Source: Gimesia sp. (GTDB taxonomy: Bacteria; Planctomycetota; Planctomycetia; Planctomycetales; Planctomycetaceae). Taken from it: DNA of 64,000 bases. The position numbers and the translations under genes were made by a program. The notes under the pieces are model-generated. The model worked only from the letters and a program-made list of their open reading frames with translations, searched no databases and was not told the origin of the DNA. The stretch lies in assembly GCA_002706765.1 (NCBI GenBank), contig PAJV01000050.1, forward strand, positions 1-64,000, given 5' to 3'. Of this stretch, positions 1 through 9,468 are shown in pieces (the stretch's first letter is position 1; every line of letters begins with the position of its first letter).

Positions 1-1
1 G

Positions 2-1192
2 ACAGGATTCGATGCCCCCTGTAATACAGTATTATATATCGATAAGAGACTGCGTGACCACAATATCCTGCAAGCCATCGCTCGGGTAAATCGTTTGTTT
101 GATGGCAAAGACTTTGGTTTGGTCGTCGATTATCGAGGGATATTCGGGGCACTGGATGAGGCGGTAAAACAGTACGACTCGTTGAGTGGATTTGATGAGG
201 AAGATCTGGAGGGAACATTCAAAAATGTCGAAGAAGAGATCTCCAAGCTGAAAGAGCGACACACGAATGTCTGGTCCGTCTTTAAGGGCGTCCAGAACAG
301 GCAGGACTTGGAATCGATGCAGCAGCATCTTCGTCACGAAGATGTAAGACAAGACTTTTACGATGCCTTGAACGAATTTTCAAAGACACTGCAACTGGCA
401 ATGTCATCGGCTAAATTCCATGACGATACTCCGCAGGTTACTGTCCAGAGTTATCTCAATGACATGAAATATTTCCGTGATCTTAGGGCTACTGTCAAAC
501 AACGGTATAACGAGTCTATTGATTACAAGGAGTACGAAGACCAGATTCGAAACATGGTCGATAAATACATCGGTGCTGACGAAGTAAAATGGATTGTCGA
601 GCCGGTCAATATCTTTGAAGTGGATAATTTAGCCGAGGAACTCGAAGGGATTGAGGGCACGGCTGCAAAAGCGGACTACATCGCCTCACGGGTCAAGAAG
701 ACCTGTATTGAGAAAATGGAAGAAGACCCAGTTCTCTATCAAAAGCTATCGGAAGTTATTGACGAAGCGATTCAAGAATACCTCGAAAAGCGAATGAGCG
801 AGGAAACCTATTTCCAGAAAATGTTCGATGCTTGGAACGAGGCAAAAGATCAAGGCTCCTCAAAAGTTCCGGCAGAATTACGAAGTGATCCCGAAGCCAA
901 AGCATATTTCAGATTGTTTCAGGATGGATTTGAGAAGGCTGTTGGTGTTGAAAGAGACGATCTTGCTGGGATCGCTGCTGAAACAGCGTTGAAAGCCAAG
1001 AAAATCATCGATGAGAGAAAGATTAGAGACTGGACCGATAACCGTGATGTTGAGAACGCTATCCTGAATGATCTCGACGACCTAATGTTTGCAGCAAAAG
1101 GTCGCTACGATTTGTCTCTGACTGGTGATGATATTGATGAAATTCTTGAAGGCATCATTCGAGTGGCAAAACGTCGGGAAGTTCAGAAATAA
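2..1192 (+). CDS. hsdR: Type I restriction endonuclease subunit R, C-terminal part (5' partial)
   Basis: The reading frame is open from the first bases of the window. It carries the end of the HsdR motor: a TGFDAP segment, then helicase motif VI QAIARVNR (bp 71-94) followed by KDFGLVVDYRGI, all typical of HsdR. About 300 residues of helical C-terminal region follow, the part that in the family contacts the methylase core. The protein translocates DNA and cuts away from the recognition site as part of an HsdR2M2S complex. The nuclease domain, the Walker motifs, and any hsdM and hsdS genes must lie left of the window. It leads a tight operon: the next gene starts 35 bp downstream, followed by the YgjP-like peptidase, a known companion of hsdR. 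Confidence 0.92.
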   Translation, partial: TGFDAPCNTVLYIDKRLRDHNILQAIARVNRLFDGKDFGLVVDYRGIFGALDEAVKQYDSLSGFDEEDLEGTFKNVEEEISKLKERHTNVWSVFKGVQNRQDLESMQQHLRHEDVRQDFYDALNEFSKTLQLAMSSAKFHDDTPQVTVQSYLNDMKYFRDLRATVKQRYNESIDYKEYEDQIRNMVDKYIGADEVKWIVEPVNIFEVDNLAEELEGIEGTAAKADYIASRVKKTCIEKMEEDPVLYQKLSEVIDEAIQEYLEKRMSEETYFQKMFDAWNEAKDQGSSKVPAELRSDPEAKAYFRLFQDGFEKAVGVERDDLAGIAAETALKAKKIIDERKIRDWTDNRDVENAILNDLDDLMFAAKGRYDLSLTGDDIDEILEGIIRVAKRREVQK

Positions 1193-1227
1193 CGAAGATT
1201 ATGAATATCAGACCACAGGAAGCCTCA

Positions 1228-1875
1228 ATGCGTGTATTTGATAAAGTGGTTACAAGCATCTGTGTCATAGTGACCGCTTTCGCTGCTTGGTTCAGTTTCC
1301 GAGCAGCAGAGCAAACAAATGAGATTTCCCAAGAAGCGAATGAAATCACTAGACTTGCAATTGAGTATCAAAAGGAACAAGATCGAACTGAAATGAAAGA
1401 GAAGATTCTTCCAATGCTCAGGTTTCAGAAAGAATATGCCGTATACACTGTAGCTGCCAGAGATTTGATAGGGAGTTCTGTGGGAACAAACCGAGATCGG
1501 GAGGTTCACGATCTGATATTGCGGAATTTCGGCAATGGTCCAGCAATTGAATGCTATCTCTATTGGACTATTTATAATGCAGAAACGAACAAATTAATAG
1601 TTGAAGATTTTCGGACGAAGTTACCAAATGTGGACATAGCTGATAATGAACAGGTTTCAGTAATACTTCTGCCTGACAAATTGTTCGATGTGGCAAGAAC
1701 CAAAGGATCAATAACAATCCGATGCAAAGACAAGAACAGAAGCGAAGTCTCCTCAGCATACGATTTCAGTGGTTCATGGAGAAAAGATGGAGATCAAATC
1801 GAGTTAAATATGCTAGTGAATGAAAAACCAAGATCTGTTGGTTTCAGAGAATCGTTTAAGAGATTTGTGAAGTGA
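1228..1875 (+). CDS. Unknown membrane-anchored protein between hsdR and the YgjP-like gene
   Basis: No family is recognised. The protein (215 aa from the chosen start) begins with one hydrophobic segment (about residues 6-24), then a polar helical stretch rich in Q, E and N, then a mixed alpha/beta domain to the end. The layout suggests an N-terminal membrane anchor with a cytoplasmic domain. An in-frame ATG lies at 1201, but AGGAAG at 1217-1222 sits five bases before the ATG at 1228, so the later start is preferred. Its stop overlaps the GTG start of the next gene (1872-1875), which implies translational coupling. Placement inside an hsdR operon suggests a role in the same defence unit; this is inference only. 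Confidence 0.7.
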   Translation: MRVFDKVVTSICVIVTAFAAWFSFRAAEQTNEISQEANEITRLAIEYQKEQDRTEMKEKILPMLRFQKEYAVYTVAARDLIGSSVGTNRDREVHDLILRNFGNGPAIECYLYWTIYNAETNKLIVEDFRTKLPNVDIADNEQVSVILLPDKLFDVARTKGSITIRCKDKNRSEVSSAYDFSGSWRKDGDQIELNMLVNEKPRSVGFRESFKRFVK

Positions 1876-2582
1876 GTAGTAATACCATTAAGTACGGACG
1901 GAAGACTATTGATTTTCGCCTCATTCGTTCCAATCGCAAAACTTTGGCAATCGACGTTCATCCAGACCTGTCGGTTGTTGTGACCGCTCCGAAAGATGCT
2001 GCTGATTCTGCCGTGAGAGAAAAGATGCAAAAACGAGCGTCTTGGATCATTAAACAGCAGAGATTCTTCGAGAACTATCTCCCGACCATTCCTCCCCGTC
2101 GATACGTCAGTGGTGAGTCGCACCGCTATCTGGGACGACAATACCGTCTGCGTGTCCATAAAGGAAATGAAGATGTTGTCAAAATGGCACGGGGCCAGAT
2201 AAATGTCTACCTTAAAAATCCAAAGTATAAAAGCCGTATAAAGCCTCTTGTGACTGATTGGTTCCGTCAGCGTTCTGAGATCGTTTTTCGAGAGATATTT
2301 GATTCAGTGGTTGCGAAAGCCAATCGGCATGGGATTGAAGCCAATGACTTTGAGATCCGGCGGATGAAAAATCGCTGGGGCAGTTGCACGAATGAGGGAC
2401 GAATCCTGTTGAATCCCGACCTCATCATCGCTCCGAAAATGTGCATCGAGTATGTGATCGTCCACGAACTCTGCCACTTACAAGAGTATAACCATAGCCC
2501 AAGGTTCTACCGATTACTCAAGAAGCTGATGCCCGATTGGGAAAAGCGACGAGAGCGGTTGAATTCATGTGTGGTGGAGTAA
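1872..2582 (+). CDS. YgjP-like (DUF45/SprT-type) zinc metallopeptidase
   Basis: A 236-aa protein of the YgjP/WP0273 family. The C-terminal half has the conserved RRMKNRWGSC segment and the zinc site VHELCHLQEYNHS, where HELCH supplies two His ligands and the Glu, and a later His completes the pattern. The family's substrate is poorly known. Genes of this family are often next to type I restriction hsdR, as here, so it may act on the restriction complex or on trapped protein-DNA species (inference). The start is GTG at 1872, overlapping the previous stop. The mcrB gene follows after 25 bp, so these genes are probably one transcript. Confidence 0.88.
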   Translation: MSSNTIKYGRKTIDFRLIRSNRKTLAIDVHPDLSVVVTAPKDAADSAVREKMQKRASWIIKQQRFFENYLPTIPPRRYVSGESHRYLGRQYRLRVHKGNEDVVKMARGQINVYLKNPKYKSRIKPLVTDWFRQRSEIVFREIFDSVVAKANRHGIEANDFEIRRMKNRWGSCTNEGRILLNPDLIIAPKMCIEYVIVHELCHLQEYNHSPRFYRLLKKLMPDWEKRRERLNSCVVE

Positions 2583-2607
2583 TTAGTCAAGCTAAGGATA
2601 TTATTCT

Positions 2608-5262
2608 GTGACATCGACTAAAGACGAGTACGAAATCAAAGGCAAAGATGCCGAGGGCAAAGGAGTCTTTACGGATAATGGATTTATCGTAAAGCAAGGC
2701 TCACTTGCACGACGAGAAATCGTTCCCTCTGCACAGTCCACTGTCCCGCAAGTTCACCAAAGTCTAATTTCTGAAGGTGTGCTGGAGGAACACGGCGATA
2801 ATCTTCGGTTTGTCAAAGATCATATGTTCGATTCGCCAAGTGGTGCCGCTGCCGCTGTCTTAGGCCGATCGGCAAATGGTTGGAAAGAGTGGAAACGGGC
2901 TGATGGACAATCATTGAGTAAGGTCAAAAGGGTCACAAGGGATGACACATCCCCACTACTTAATGAAGCGAACCGTAACCAAATCATTGAACGTCATCAG
3001 CAGCTTGAGGAAGAGGGAAAACTCAGAACCAAACGGCAACTCGAAAAAGAATATGCCCTGTTTAGAGAATTATTCGGTCCATCGGTCTTGCAAGGGCTTG
3101 ATGGTGAGGCACTTTTAAACTTGATACACGACCATAGTAATCAAAATAGCTTAGTTTACTGGCTCGAATTCAAAAACGACGACGAATTTGAGACTCGAAA
3201 GTTCGGAAGTATTGCAGGTGGAAGTGCACTGAAATATATAATCTTCCGCCGCAAGGAGACCGGGAATTGGCAAGCAGGTAGCAAACAGGGAAATCTACCC
3301 GAAGACATCTCACTTGAAGATGCAATTGCTTATGCTCAAACTCATCGTGACCAGCTAATCAAGGGATGTGAATTGCTTGAAGCATTACCTCTAAATGCAA
3401 CGGACGATGAATACGCAGAACTCCAAGACCAGATGGATGAGTTAGCCCCAGACGTAAGCCGATTGGCATGGGGGCACAAATATTTCAGTCTGTTATTCCC
3501 AGATAAGCTAGATGATTACCATAGTCCAGACTATCAACGGTTTCATATCTTGAAACTACTACAAATGCCCCCAGAAGGCACAGGAAGATACATCTGTGCT
3601 GGACGCTTCGTTGCTGCTGCCAACGAAGTCAGTCTCAATATGAACCACTTCACATCCACTTTGAATTCTGTTCATGGTCGATTTCATCGCTACTGGCGGA
3701 TCGGTACTTCCTCGGGAAAGACTGGAACAAGTTACTGGCAGATGATGCAGGAACGGAGTTGTGTAGCAGTGGGATGGTCTAAGTTGGGTGATCTCTCTTG
3801 GGTAGAAGCCAAGAAAGAGTCACGCAAGAAGCTAAAAGATCTCTTAATGGAAAAGCACCCAAATCACCATACGACCATTGGACGTGAATGCTCCCAGCTT
3901 GTTCAGTTTGTCGCTGAGATCGCAGAGGGTGACATTGTTCTTGCGGCCAATGGAATGACTATTCTTGGGCTTGGTCGTGTTGCCGGGGGATATGAATTCC
4001 ATTCTGAGTTTGACTTTCCCCACCAGAGGCAAGTAGAGTGGCTTTCCACTGGTGAGTGGCAGATGCCTGAATCTAGTGAGGGGCTTCAATCAACCGTTCG
4101 GGGCCTCGGGAAGTTCAATGACAATCTGCTTGCTATTGAACAGCGTATTCAATCACCTGAGACACTTGATATTGGTGGCGGAAAGGACTCACATACGAAG
4201 AAGCCAATTCGCCTTTCAGGAATTCCCGGTCGTATTCATTCGGTTTTAGATCGTAAAGGTCAAGTGATTCTCTACGGACCTCCCGGCACCGGCAAAACCT
4301 ACTGGGCTGAAAAGACGGCGAACGACCTCGCAGCCATCTCTTCATTTGGAAAGCTGTTTGAATCTCTCAACGAGATAGAGAGAAAGACCATTCTTGGTGA
4401 CGGACAAAAATCTGGGCTGGTACGTCTCTGCTGCTTCCATCCCGCTTATGGGTACGAGGATTTTCTTGAGGGATACCGACCCGAGACCATTGACGGTCAG
4501 GTTTCCTTCACGCTCAGAGATGGGGTGTTTAAGGGCATGTGTCGGGATGCCACTGAATCTCCCGAACGCAATTTTTACCTGATCGTGGATGAGATCAATC
4601 GAGGTGACATTCCACGGATTTTTGGTGAGCTACTCACAACACTGGAAAAGGACAAGCGTAGTAAGCGGATTGTGTTGCCCGTAAGCCAAGAAGTATTTTC
4701 CGTGCCACGAAATGTATTTCTGATAGGTACGATGAACACGGCGGATCGGTCGATTTCACTGCTTGATGCAGCCCTTCGTCGCCGGTTTGGTTTCGTGGAG
4801 ATGATGCCTGATGGGAAAGTCCTCAAAGACTCTGCTGTTTCAGGAATTCCGTTGAGAGCTTGGTTCGATGCCTTGAATACCCGAATACGGGAACATGTTG
4901 GGCGTGACGCTAGGAACCTCCAAATTGGTCACTCCTATTTGATGCAAGGAGGAAGTCCACTAAAGGACTTTGCTTCCCTCAAGCGTGCCTTCCGAGACGA
5001 CATCATTCCCCTCCTAGAAGAATACTGCTACGAGGACTACTCAACGCTTGCCACGATTCTTGGGGATCAGCTTGTAGATTCTACTGAACAGCGAATTTGC
5101 CATGAATTATTTGATGAAGGCCAAGAGAGCGACCTCATCCAAGCACTGCTGGCACCTTGTCCAGAAATCTCTGCCTCTTCCGAAGCCGTGTCTTCGGAAG
5201 AATCGACTTTGGACCCAGAAGATTCAGAAGAAGATGAAGACGAGGAAACAGGAGATGAGTGA
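2608..5262 (+). CDS. mcrB: McrB-type GTPase/AAA+ restriction subunit with N-terminal DUF4357 and EVE-like domains
   Basis: 884 aa with a GTG start. Residues about 19-97 look like DUF4357, ending with the FDSPSGAAAAVLG and NGWKEWK pattern. Residues about 350-480 resemble an EVE/PUA-like reader (ERSCVAVGW, then GDIVLAANGMTILGLG and a QVEWL strand). The motor follows with Walker A GPPGTGKT near residue 556, and the McrB signature DEINRGDIPRIFGELL, which includes Walker B, near 655-675. GTMNTADRSISLLDAALRRR near 707 supplies sensor 1 and the arginine finger region. The acidic tail is a run of D and E. McrB binds modified DNA and drives the McrC nuclease. The mcrC start overlaps this stop by 8 bases. 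The two reader-like domains suggest a target other than plain methylcytosine (inference). Confidence 0.92.
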   Translation: MTSTKDEYEIKGKDAEGKGVFTDNGFIVKQGSLARREIVPSAQSTVPQVHQSLISEGVLEEHGDNLRFVKDHMFDSPSGAAAAVLGRSANGWKEWKRADGQSLSKVKRVTRDDTSPLLNEANRNQIIERHQQLEEEGKLRTKRQLEKEYALFRELFGPSVLQGLDGEALLNLIHDHSNQNSLVYWLEFKNDDEFETRKFGSIAGGSALKYIIFRRKETGNWQAGSKQGNLPEDISLEDAIAYAQTHRDQLIKGCELLEALPLNATDDEYAELQDQMDELAPDVSRLAWGHKYFSLLFPDKLDDYHSPDYQRFHILKLLQMPPEGTGRYICAGRFVAAANEVSLNMNHFTSTLNSVHGRFHRYWRIGTSSGKTGTSYWQMMQERSCVAVGWSKLGDLSWVEAKKESRKKLKDLLMEKHPNHHTTIGRECSQLVQFVAEIAEGDIVLAANGMTILGLGRVAGGYEFHSEFDFPHQRQVEWLSTGEWQMPESSEGLQSTVRGLGKFNDNLLAIEQRIQSPETLDIGGGKDSHTKKPIRLSGIPGRIHSVLDRKGQVILYGPPGTGKTYWAEKTANDLAAISSFGKLFESLNEIERKTILGDGQKSGLVRLCCFHPAYGYEDFLEGYRPETIDGQVSFTLRDGVFKGMCRDATESPERNFYLIVDEINRGDIPRIFGELLTTLEKDKRSKRIVLPVSQEVFSVPRNVFLIGTMNTADRSISLLDAALRRRFGFVEMMPDGKVLKDSAVSGIPLRAWFDALNTRIREHVGRDARNLQIGHSYLMQGGSPLKDFASLKRAFRDDIIPLLEEYCYEDYSTLATILGDQLVDSTEQRICHELFDEGQESDLIQALLAPCPEISASSEAVSSEESTLDPEDSEEDEDEETGDE

Positions 5263-6571
5263 GGATATCGTATCAATCTCCCTTTCTGAATGGGAAACAC
5301 TTTCACCTGCAACATGTGATAGACTTGACGGTTTGTTTCTGGAAAGTTCATCCAGTAGTCAGCGAGTAGCCGACGCCCTCAATACAAGCCGAATGTTACG
5401 CCTCAATGAGTTGAAAAACGGGCTGGAAGTGTCATCCTTCTCTCACGTTGGACGAGTTCGCATTGGCAACTTAAACATCACGATCCTTCCAAAATTGAAG
5501 TCGGCATCTTTACTCAGATTACTACGATACGCCTACGGATTTCGGCGTCTGGAATTGATCTCTGACTCCACACATCAAGTTGACCAATGTGGTTTTGAAG
5601 ATCTCCTCATCAGCCAGCTAAACGCTGAGGCTCAGGAACTCATTTCCAGAGGTTTGCAACGAGCATATGTTCGGCAAGATGAACGATTGGCTTCACTCCG
5701 AGGACGCATCAAAATAGACCGTTTGGCTTTAGATGGTGGAACTGCAACGGCCACCCTACCATGTCAGCATTTTCCCCGTCTTGAAGACACGCTATTAAAT
5801 CGTGTGTTACTCGCTGGTTTACGACTTGCAGGATCGGTGGCAAGTCTCCTCGATCTTCGCCGTGAATCGAGACGTTTGGCATCACTGCTGGAAGAGCAAG
5901 TATCACGGATCAATCTCGACGCTACTGTACTTGATCAAGCTGCCAGAAGAATCACTCGCCTTTCGACTGCTTATGTTCCAGCATTGTCGATCATTCGACT
6001 CTTGGTCGAATCTCAAGGGATTGTTTTAGAGGGGCGAACCATGACAACGATGCTACCGGGGTTCCTGTTTGACATGAACAGGTTTTTTCAGTCTCTTCTG
6101 TCCCGATTCCTAAAGGAGAACTTGGTAAATTGCTCCGTACGGGATGAACACGGTCTAAAAGGGATGATACGGTACAACCCCAAGCACAATCCAAAGCGAA
6201 GACAGTCGCCCACTCCGAAGCCAGACTACGCCATCATGCGACAAGGAAAGCTGGTGTCGCTCTTAGATGCCAAGTACCGAGATCTTTGGGAAAAGTCACT
6301 CCCACGAGAGATGCTTTACCAGCTTGTTGTCTATGCCATTAGCCATCGCCAGCAGTTGCAGAGCAGCATTCTCTACCCAACAACAAATCCATTGGCAAAG
6401 GAAGCACGGATCGATGTGACTGATCCAGTTTACGGCAAGCATCTTGGTCAAGTTTGTTTGCGACCAGTCAATCTGACGGAAATCGAGACGCTTGTGTCTT
6501 CGAATACAGCGGCATCACGAAGAGAGAGGGAGGGACTTGCGAAGCTATTGGCATTCGGAACAGAGGCTTGA
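5255..6571 (+). CDS. mcrC: McrC nuclease subunit of the McrBC-type system
   Basis: 438 aa. An N-terminal beta-rich region is followed by the McrC core (LRYAYGF; LASLRGRIKID) and a C-terminal PD-(D/E)XK nuclease with the pattern PDYAIM, then LLDAKYRDL, giving the PD...DxK catalytic residues. McrC stimulates the McrB motor and cuts DNA between modified sites. The frame is open upstream, but the ATG at 5255 has AGGAAACAGGAG just before it and overlaps the mcrB stop. This is the usual mcrBC arrangement and decides the start. Translation is probably coupled to mcrB. No terminator is obvious after the stop. Confidence 0.92.
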   Translation: MSEDIVSISLSEWETLSPATCDRLDGLFLESSSSSQRVADALNTSRMLRLNELKNGLEVSSFSHVGRVRIGNLNITILPKLKSASLLRLLRYAYGFRRLELISDSTHQVDQCGFEDLLISQLNAEAQELISRGLQRAYVRQDERLASLRGRIKIDRLALDGGTATATLPCQHFPRLEDTLLNRVLLAGLRLAGSVASLLDLRRESRRLASLLEEQVSRINLDATVLDQAARRITRLSTAYVPALSIIRLLVESQGIVLEGRTMTTMLPGFLFDMNRFFQSLLSRFLKENLVNCSVRDEHGLKGMIRYNPKHNPKRRQSPTPKPDYAIMRQGKLVSLLDAKYRDLWEKSLPREMLYQLVVYAISHRQQLQSSILYPTTNPLAKEARIDVTDPVYGKHLGQVCLRPVNLTEIETLVSSNTAASRREREGLAKLLAFGTEA

Positions 6572-6769
6572 GTTGTTACTTAAGATGTGAAATATGTGAG
6601 CTTTCGGTATGAGAATGGGGTATCGACGACAGCGATTATTGACAGTTTTTGATGGTCACTTCATTGGTTTTGTCTATGTTTCTGGTTAGACTCAATCACT
6701 GAGGCTGAGCAGCCTGAACCTGTTGTGTCAGACTACTCCTCAAAGACTTTTTTATGAATCGGATTGAAG

Positions 6770-6967
6770 ATGGCAGAAGGCACGATCAAAAAGCTTACGG
6801 ACAAAGGTTTTGGTTTCATCGACTTGGGGAATGGTGAAGACATGTTTTTCCATAGTTCGAACCTCGACGGGGTGAGCTACGACGAACTGCAAGAAGGACA
6901 ACGAGTGTCTTTCGATAAGGGACAAGGACCAAAGGGACCAAGAGCGGAAAACGTCAAGGTGATCTAA
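6770..6967 (+). CDS. Cold-shock domain protein (CspA family)
   Basis: 65 aa, the full length of a single cold-shock domain. RNP1 is KGFGFI and RNP2 is DMFFHSS, both intact; a GPKGPRAENV strand ends the fold. Such proteins bind single-stranded RNA or DNA and act as RNA chaperones. A TTG six bases upstream is in frame, but the ATG at 6770 matches the family N-terminus (MAEGTIKK). The gene stands alone, with about 200 bp of non-coding DNA before it and a strong hairpin terminator after it. It sits between McrBC and Qat, so it may be cargo or an old chromosomal gene. Nothing in the sequence ties it to defence. Confidence 0.93.
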   Translation: MAEGTIKKLTDKGFGFIDLGNGEDMFFHSSNLDGVSYDELQEGQRVSFDKGQGPKGPRAENVKVI

Positions 6968-6994
6968 ACGCCGAGACATTTCGAAAGATATGGA

Positions 6995-7021
6995 GTCGAC
7001 GAATCTCGTCGGCTTTTTTTA
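6995..7021 (+). terminator. Rho-independent terminator of the cold-shock gene
   Basis: GTCGACGA (6995-7002) pairs with TCGTCGGC (7006-7013) around a three-base loop, with one G-T wobble, and a T run starts at 7014. It lies 28 bp after the cold-shock stop codon. Confidence 0.85.
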
Positions 7022-7349
7022 TTGAACATGTCCTTGCTCTGCAAGCCGATCAAACAACCTGTTTTGTTCTGAGCAATCTCGATGTCTGGGGACAGGTCAA
7101 TCTCGACCGGGCCAGATATGTTGATGCTCTCGATGGCGTGAGGCTCAACGTCAGATAGACTCGGAACTTATGGCTAACGGGAACAAATCAAATACAGACA
7201 CACATTCTTAGATCAATGGCATTCTCTGGAAGGCGTGCGATACGTTCCGGGAGGCGGTTAATCCTTCAGAACTTCTTGGTCTGTGCCTATCAGGAAGGTC
7301 GGCTTCTTGGCGTCCGGTTTCAAGGTCCAGCCGTGGATGAAGAAGAGTT
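7022..7349. other. Non-coding gap between the cold-shock gene and qatD
   Basis: The two flanking genes converge here. Short open frames on both strands lack ribosome sites and family features. I see no terminator on the qatD side. Confidence 0.5.
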
Positions 7350-8105
7350 TCATGAATTCTCGACTCCATTGCGAACACCGACACTTGTGCACAGAGTATT
7401 ATAGTTCTCAGTGATCTGTGCTTCAACTTCGTCGGTCTTCTCACCCCACAAGTCGGCTATTCCTGAAATAACTTTCGCTACATCACTAGGTCGAGCCGCT
7501 GCCCTGCCGATCTTGATGTATGGTCCATCGGTTTCGGTCAGAATACGATCTCGTGGGACAGTTTCAACCACGATCTGACCCGACTTGGAATTGAGCATTG
7601 CAGTATTGACTGAAAAATAATGACCAGCATCGATTGCTCGTCGAAGTGTTGATATTGAGTCGCTGTACCAGTGAAACACTGCATTTGTAACTCCAAACTC
7701 TTCGAGCACTTCCAGCACGTCTTTGGCCGATTTGCGAGAATGAAGTGTTACATATCGGGCTGATTGGGAAAGGGCTTTAGCAATTTCCCGAAATGCTTGT
7801 AGTTGTACTTTCTTCGAGCCAATACCTTTTCTGGAATAATCCAATCCGATTTCACCTACGAATTCGACGTGCTCAAGAAGCGACAGGAAAAGCGGAAGTT
7901 CATCTATGTTTTCCGCTACTGCCAATGGATGAAACCCTAATGCTGGCCGGATGAAACGCATACTTCCGATGTGTTCAACCGCCACTTGGTAGTGGCTTGG
8001 GATGTTTGTAACTGCAATGGTTGTGATGCCAGCAGACTCACACTCGAATGCCAGAGCCATTGGATCAGGGAAGTGGTCGATGTGGCAATGAGTATCAATC
8101 AACAT
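7350..8105 (-). CDS. qatD: QatD, TatD-like metal-dependent nuclease
   Basis: 251 aa of the TatD/amidohydrolase type. Visible metal-site motifs are THCHIDHF at the N-terminus, VGEIGLDYS, TLHSRKS, and LTETDGPYI near the C-terminus; these are the usual TatD ligands (HxH, E, H, D). It is the last gene of a four-gene minus-strand operon and follows qatC after 11 bases. In the described Qat defence system (QueC-like protein associated with an ATPase and a TatD DNase) this subunit is taken to be the DNase effector. Its length is normal and all metal motifs are present, so it is probably active. Confidence 0.93.
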   Translation of the reverse strand: MLIDTHCHIDHFPDPMALAFECESAGITTIAVTNIPSHYQVAVEHIGSMRFIRPALGFHPLAVAENIDELPLFLSLLEHVEFVGEIGLDYSRKGIGSKKVQLQAFREIAKALSQSARYVTLHSRKSAKDVLEVLEEFGVTNAVFHWYSDSISTLRRAIDAGHYFSVNTAMLNSKSGQIVVETVPRDRILTETDGPYIKIGRAAARPSDVAKVISGIADLWGEKTDEVEAQITENYNTLCTSVGVRNGVENS

Positions 8106-8116
8106 GAATTATCGTT

Positions 8117-9463
8117 TCAGATCCCCGCCATTCGTTGAATGTTGTGTGTTGCTTTGTCACTGAGCAGTTGACGAATCTCATTCATCGCTCGAACTACCGT
8201 ATCTGCATGACTAAGCACTTCGAGTGGCGGCAATGGACCAGTGGCGAGAAGCATTTTCGCCACGTCCTCTCGTGAATGTTTCTTACGAAGAAACGAAAGA
8301 CAGGCTCTAAAGTCGTCAGCGGCTTCAGACTTTGGATCAGTCACTTTCACTTCGCCGTTACAGATATCGTTGCCGTAGGACTCGTTATCGAATCCGGCAG
8401 CGTGCAGGGCTGCTCTTCTATAAATACATGGCATACACTGCCCACACCCATCAGCGTCTCGACGAACCCACCAGCGAGTATGCCCCGGTTTAGCACAAGA
8501 TGTACTCTGGGGAGCGATTTTGGAAAGCAAGTCTATGTTCAGACAATTCAAAACCGCTTCCCCTTTAGTTTTCCCAATGAGTGGGTTATCAATCGGATGA
8601 TTCAGTCCGATTGCAGTTAGCCACTGACCTAATAGTGAAAGATAGTGGGGGTGTGCTGTCCTTGTAGAACAACTTCCACGCCGAGCAGGTGTTAGTGGAA
8701 CATTCAAAGCAATTGTGCCATTCTCAGGGATTAGCAAGGGAGTCCCATCTCCTAAATGAGAAGCCACAGAAATACCAAGTGCAATGAACAAGAGGGATCG
8801 ACTTCTCATCGTGATTTCAGAGCTTTTTTCCAAATTGCCAACCCCTACGAAGATCGATTCGCACTGATTTGGATATGTTTCTTCCAATGCCTTTAACAGT
8901 TGCTTCTGGTCTTTTTCGACACCGCCAATGTTAGGATCGTGGTGACCAACCAATGCGATTCTTCGGTCCTTGGACTCATGTAGTGCATCAATGGCTCCAA
9001 TGAGTGAATCAAGCCCGCCTGAAAAGAGACAGGCGACCTTACCACGAGCGTAACATGGTACAATTCGTGACATCCTTCGAGTCTGTTTTCTACGAATGAT
9101 TCTATTTGTTCGTTCGAAAAAAGTGAATCGCCAGCTATCACCACTAAGAAAACTCACACACTGATTGATCGTTTTAGATGCCTTCGACCATTCCTGTGCA
9201 TTTTTGACTGGAACCGCAACATTAAACGTCCGCTCCCAACCATTCTCCGCCTTTGATCGCAAAATCAGTTTGTCGAGAGCATAAACCGTCGCCGCAACAA
9301 GCAAAAAGTCTTGCGACACATCCGAGGGACTTCTGACAGACTTCAGCATTTGCGAAAAGTCAAAGTACAGTTCCGAAATGGAAGTACCATCAATACAGAT
9401 CGTGATCGTTGCACTCTCGTGCTTCGTCACATTCTTCGATGAGATTTCAACTACTGCATCCAT
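8117..9463 (-). CDS. qatC: QatC, QueC-like PP-loop protein
   Basis: 448 aa from the ATG at 9463. The PP-loop ATP site SGGLDSLIGA lies near residue 148. The C-terminal zinc site has Cys residues near 325 and the cluster CGQCMPC near 340, as in 7-cyano-7-deazaguanine synthase QueC. QueC is about 230 aa, and the N-terminal 140 residues here are the Qat-specific extension. In Qat it is thought to modify a target using QueC-like chemistry; the substrate is not visible. A longer in-frame start would overlap qatB, but the ATG at 9463 falls five bases after the qatB stop and is the natural choice. Confidence 0.93.
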   Translation of the reverse strand: MDAVVEISSKNVTKHESATITICIDGTSISELYFDFSQMLKSVRSPSDVSQDFLLVAATVYALDKLILRSKAENGWERTFNVAVPVKNAQEWSKASKTINQCVSFLSGDSWRFTFFERTNRIIRRKQTRRMSRIVPCYARGKVACLFSGGLDSLIGAIDALHESKDRRIALVGHHDPNIGGVEKDQKQLLKALEETYPNQCESIFVGVGNLEKSSEITMRSRSLLFIALGISVASHLGDGTPLLIPENGTIALNVPLTPARRGSCSTRTAHPHYLSLLGQWLTAIGLNHPIDNPLIGKTKGEAVLNCLNIDLLSKIAPQSTSCAKPGHTRWWVRRDADGCGQCMPCIYRRAALHAAGFDNESYGNDICNGEVKVTDPKSEAADDFRACLSFLRKKHSREDVAKMLLATGPLPPLEVLSHADTVVRAMNEIRQLLSDKATHNIQRMAGI

Positions 9464-9468
9464 TATAG

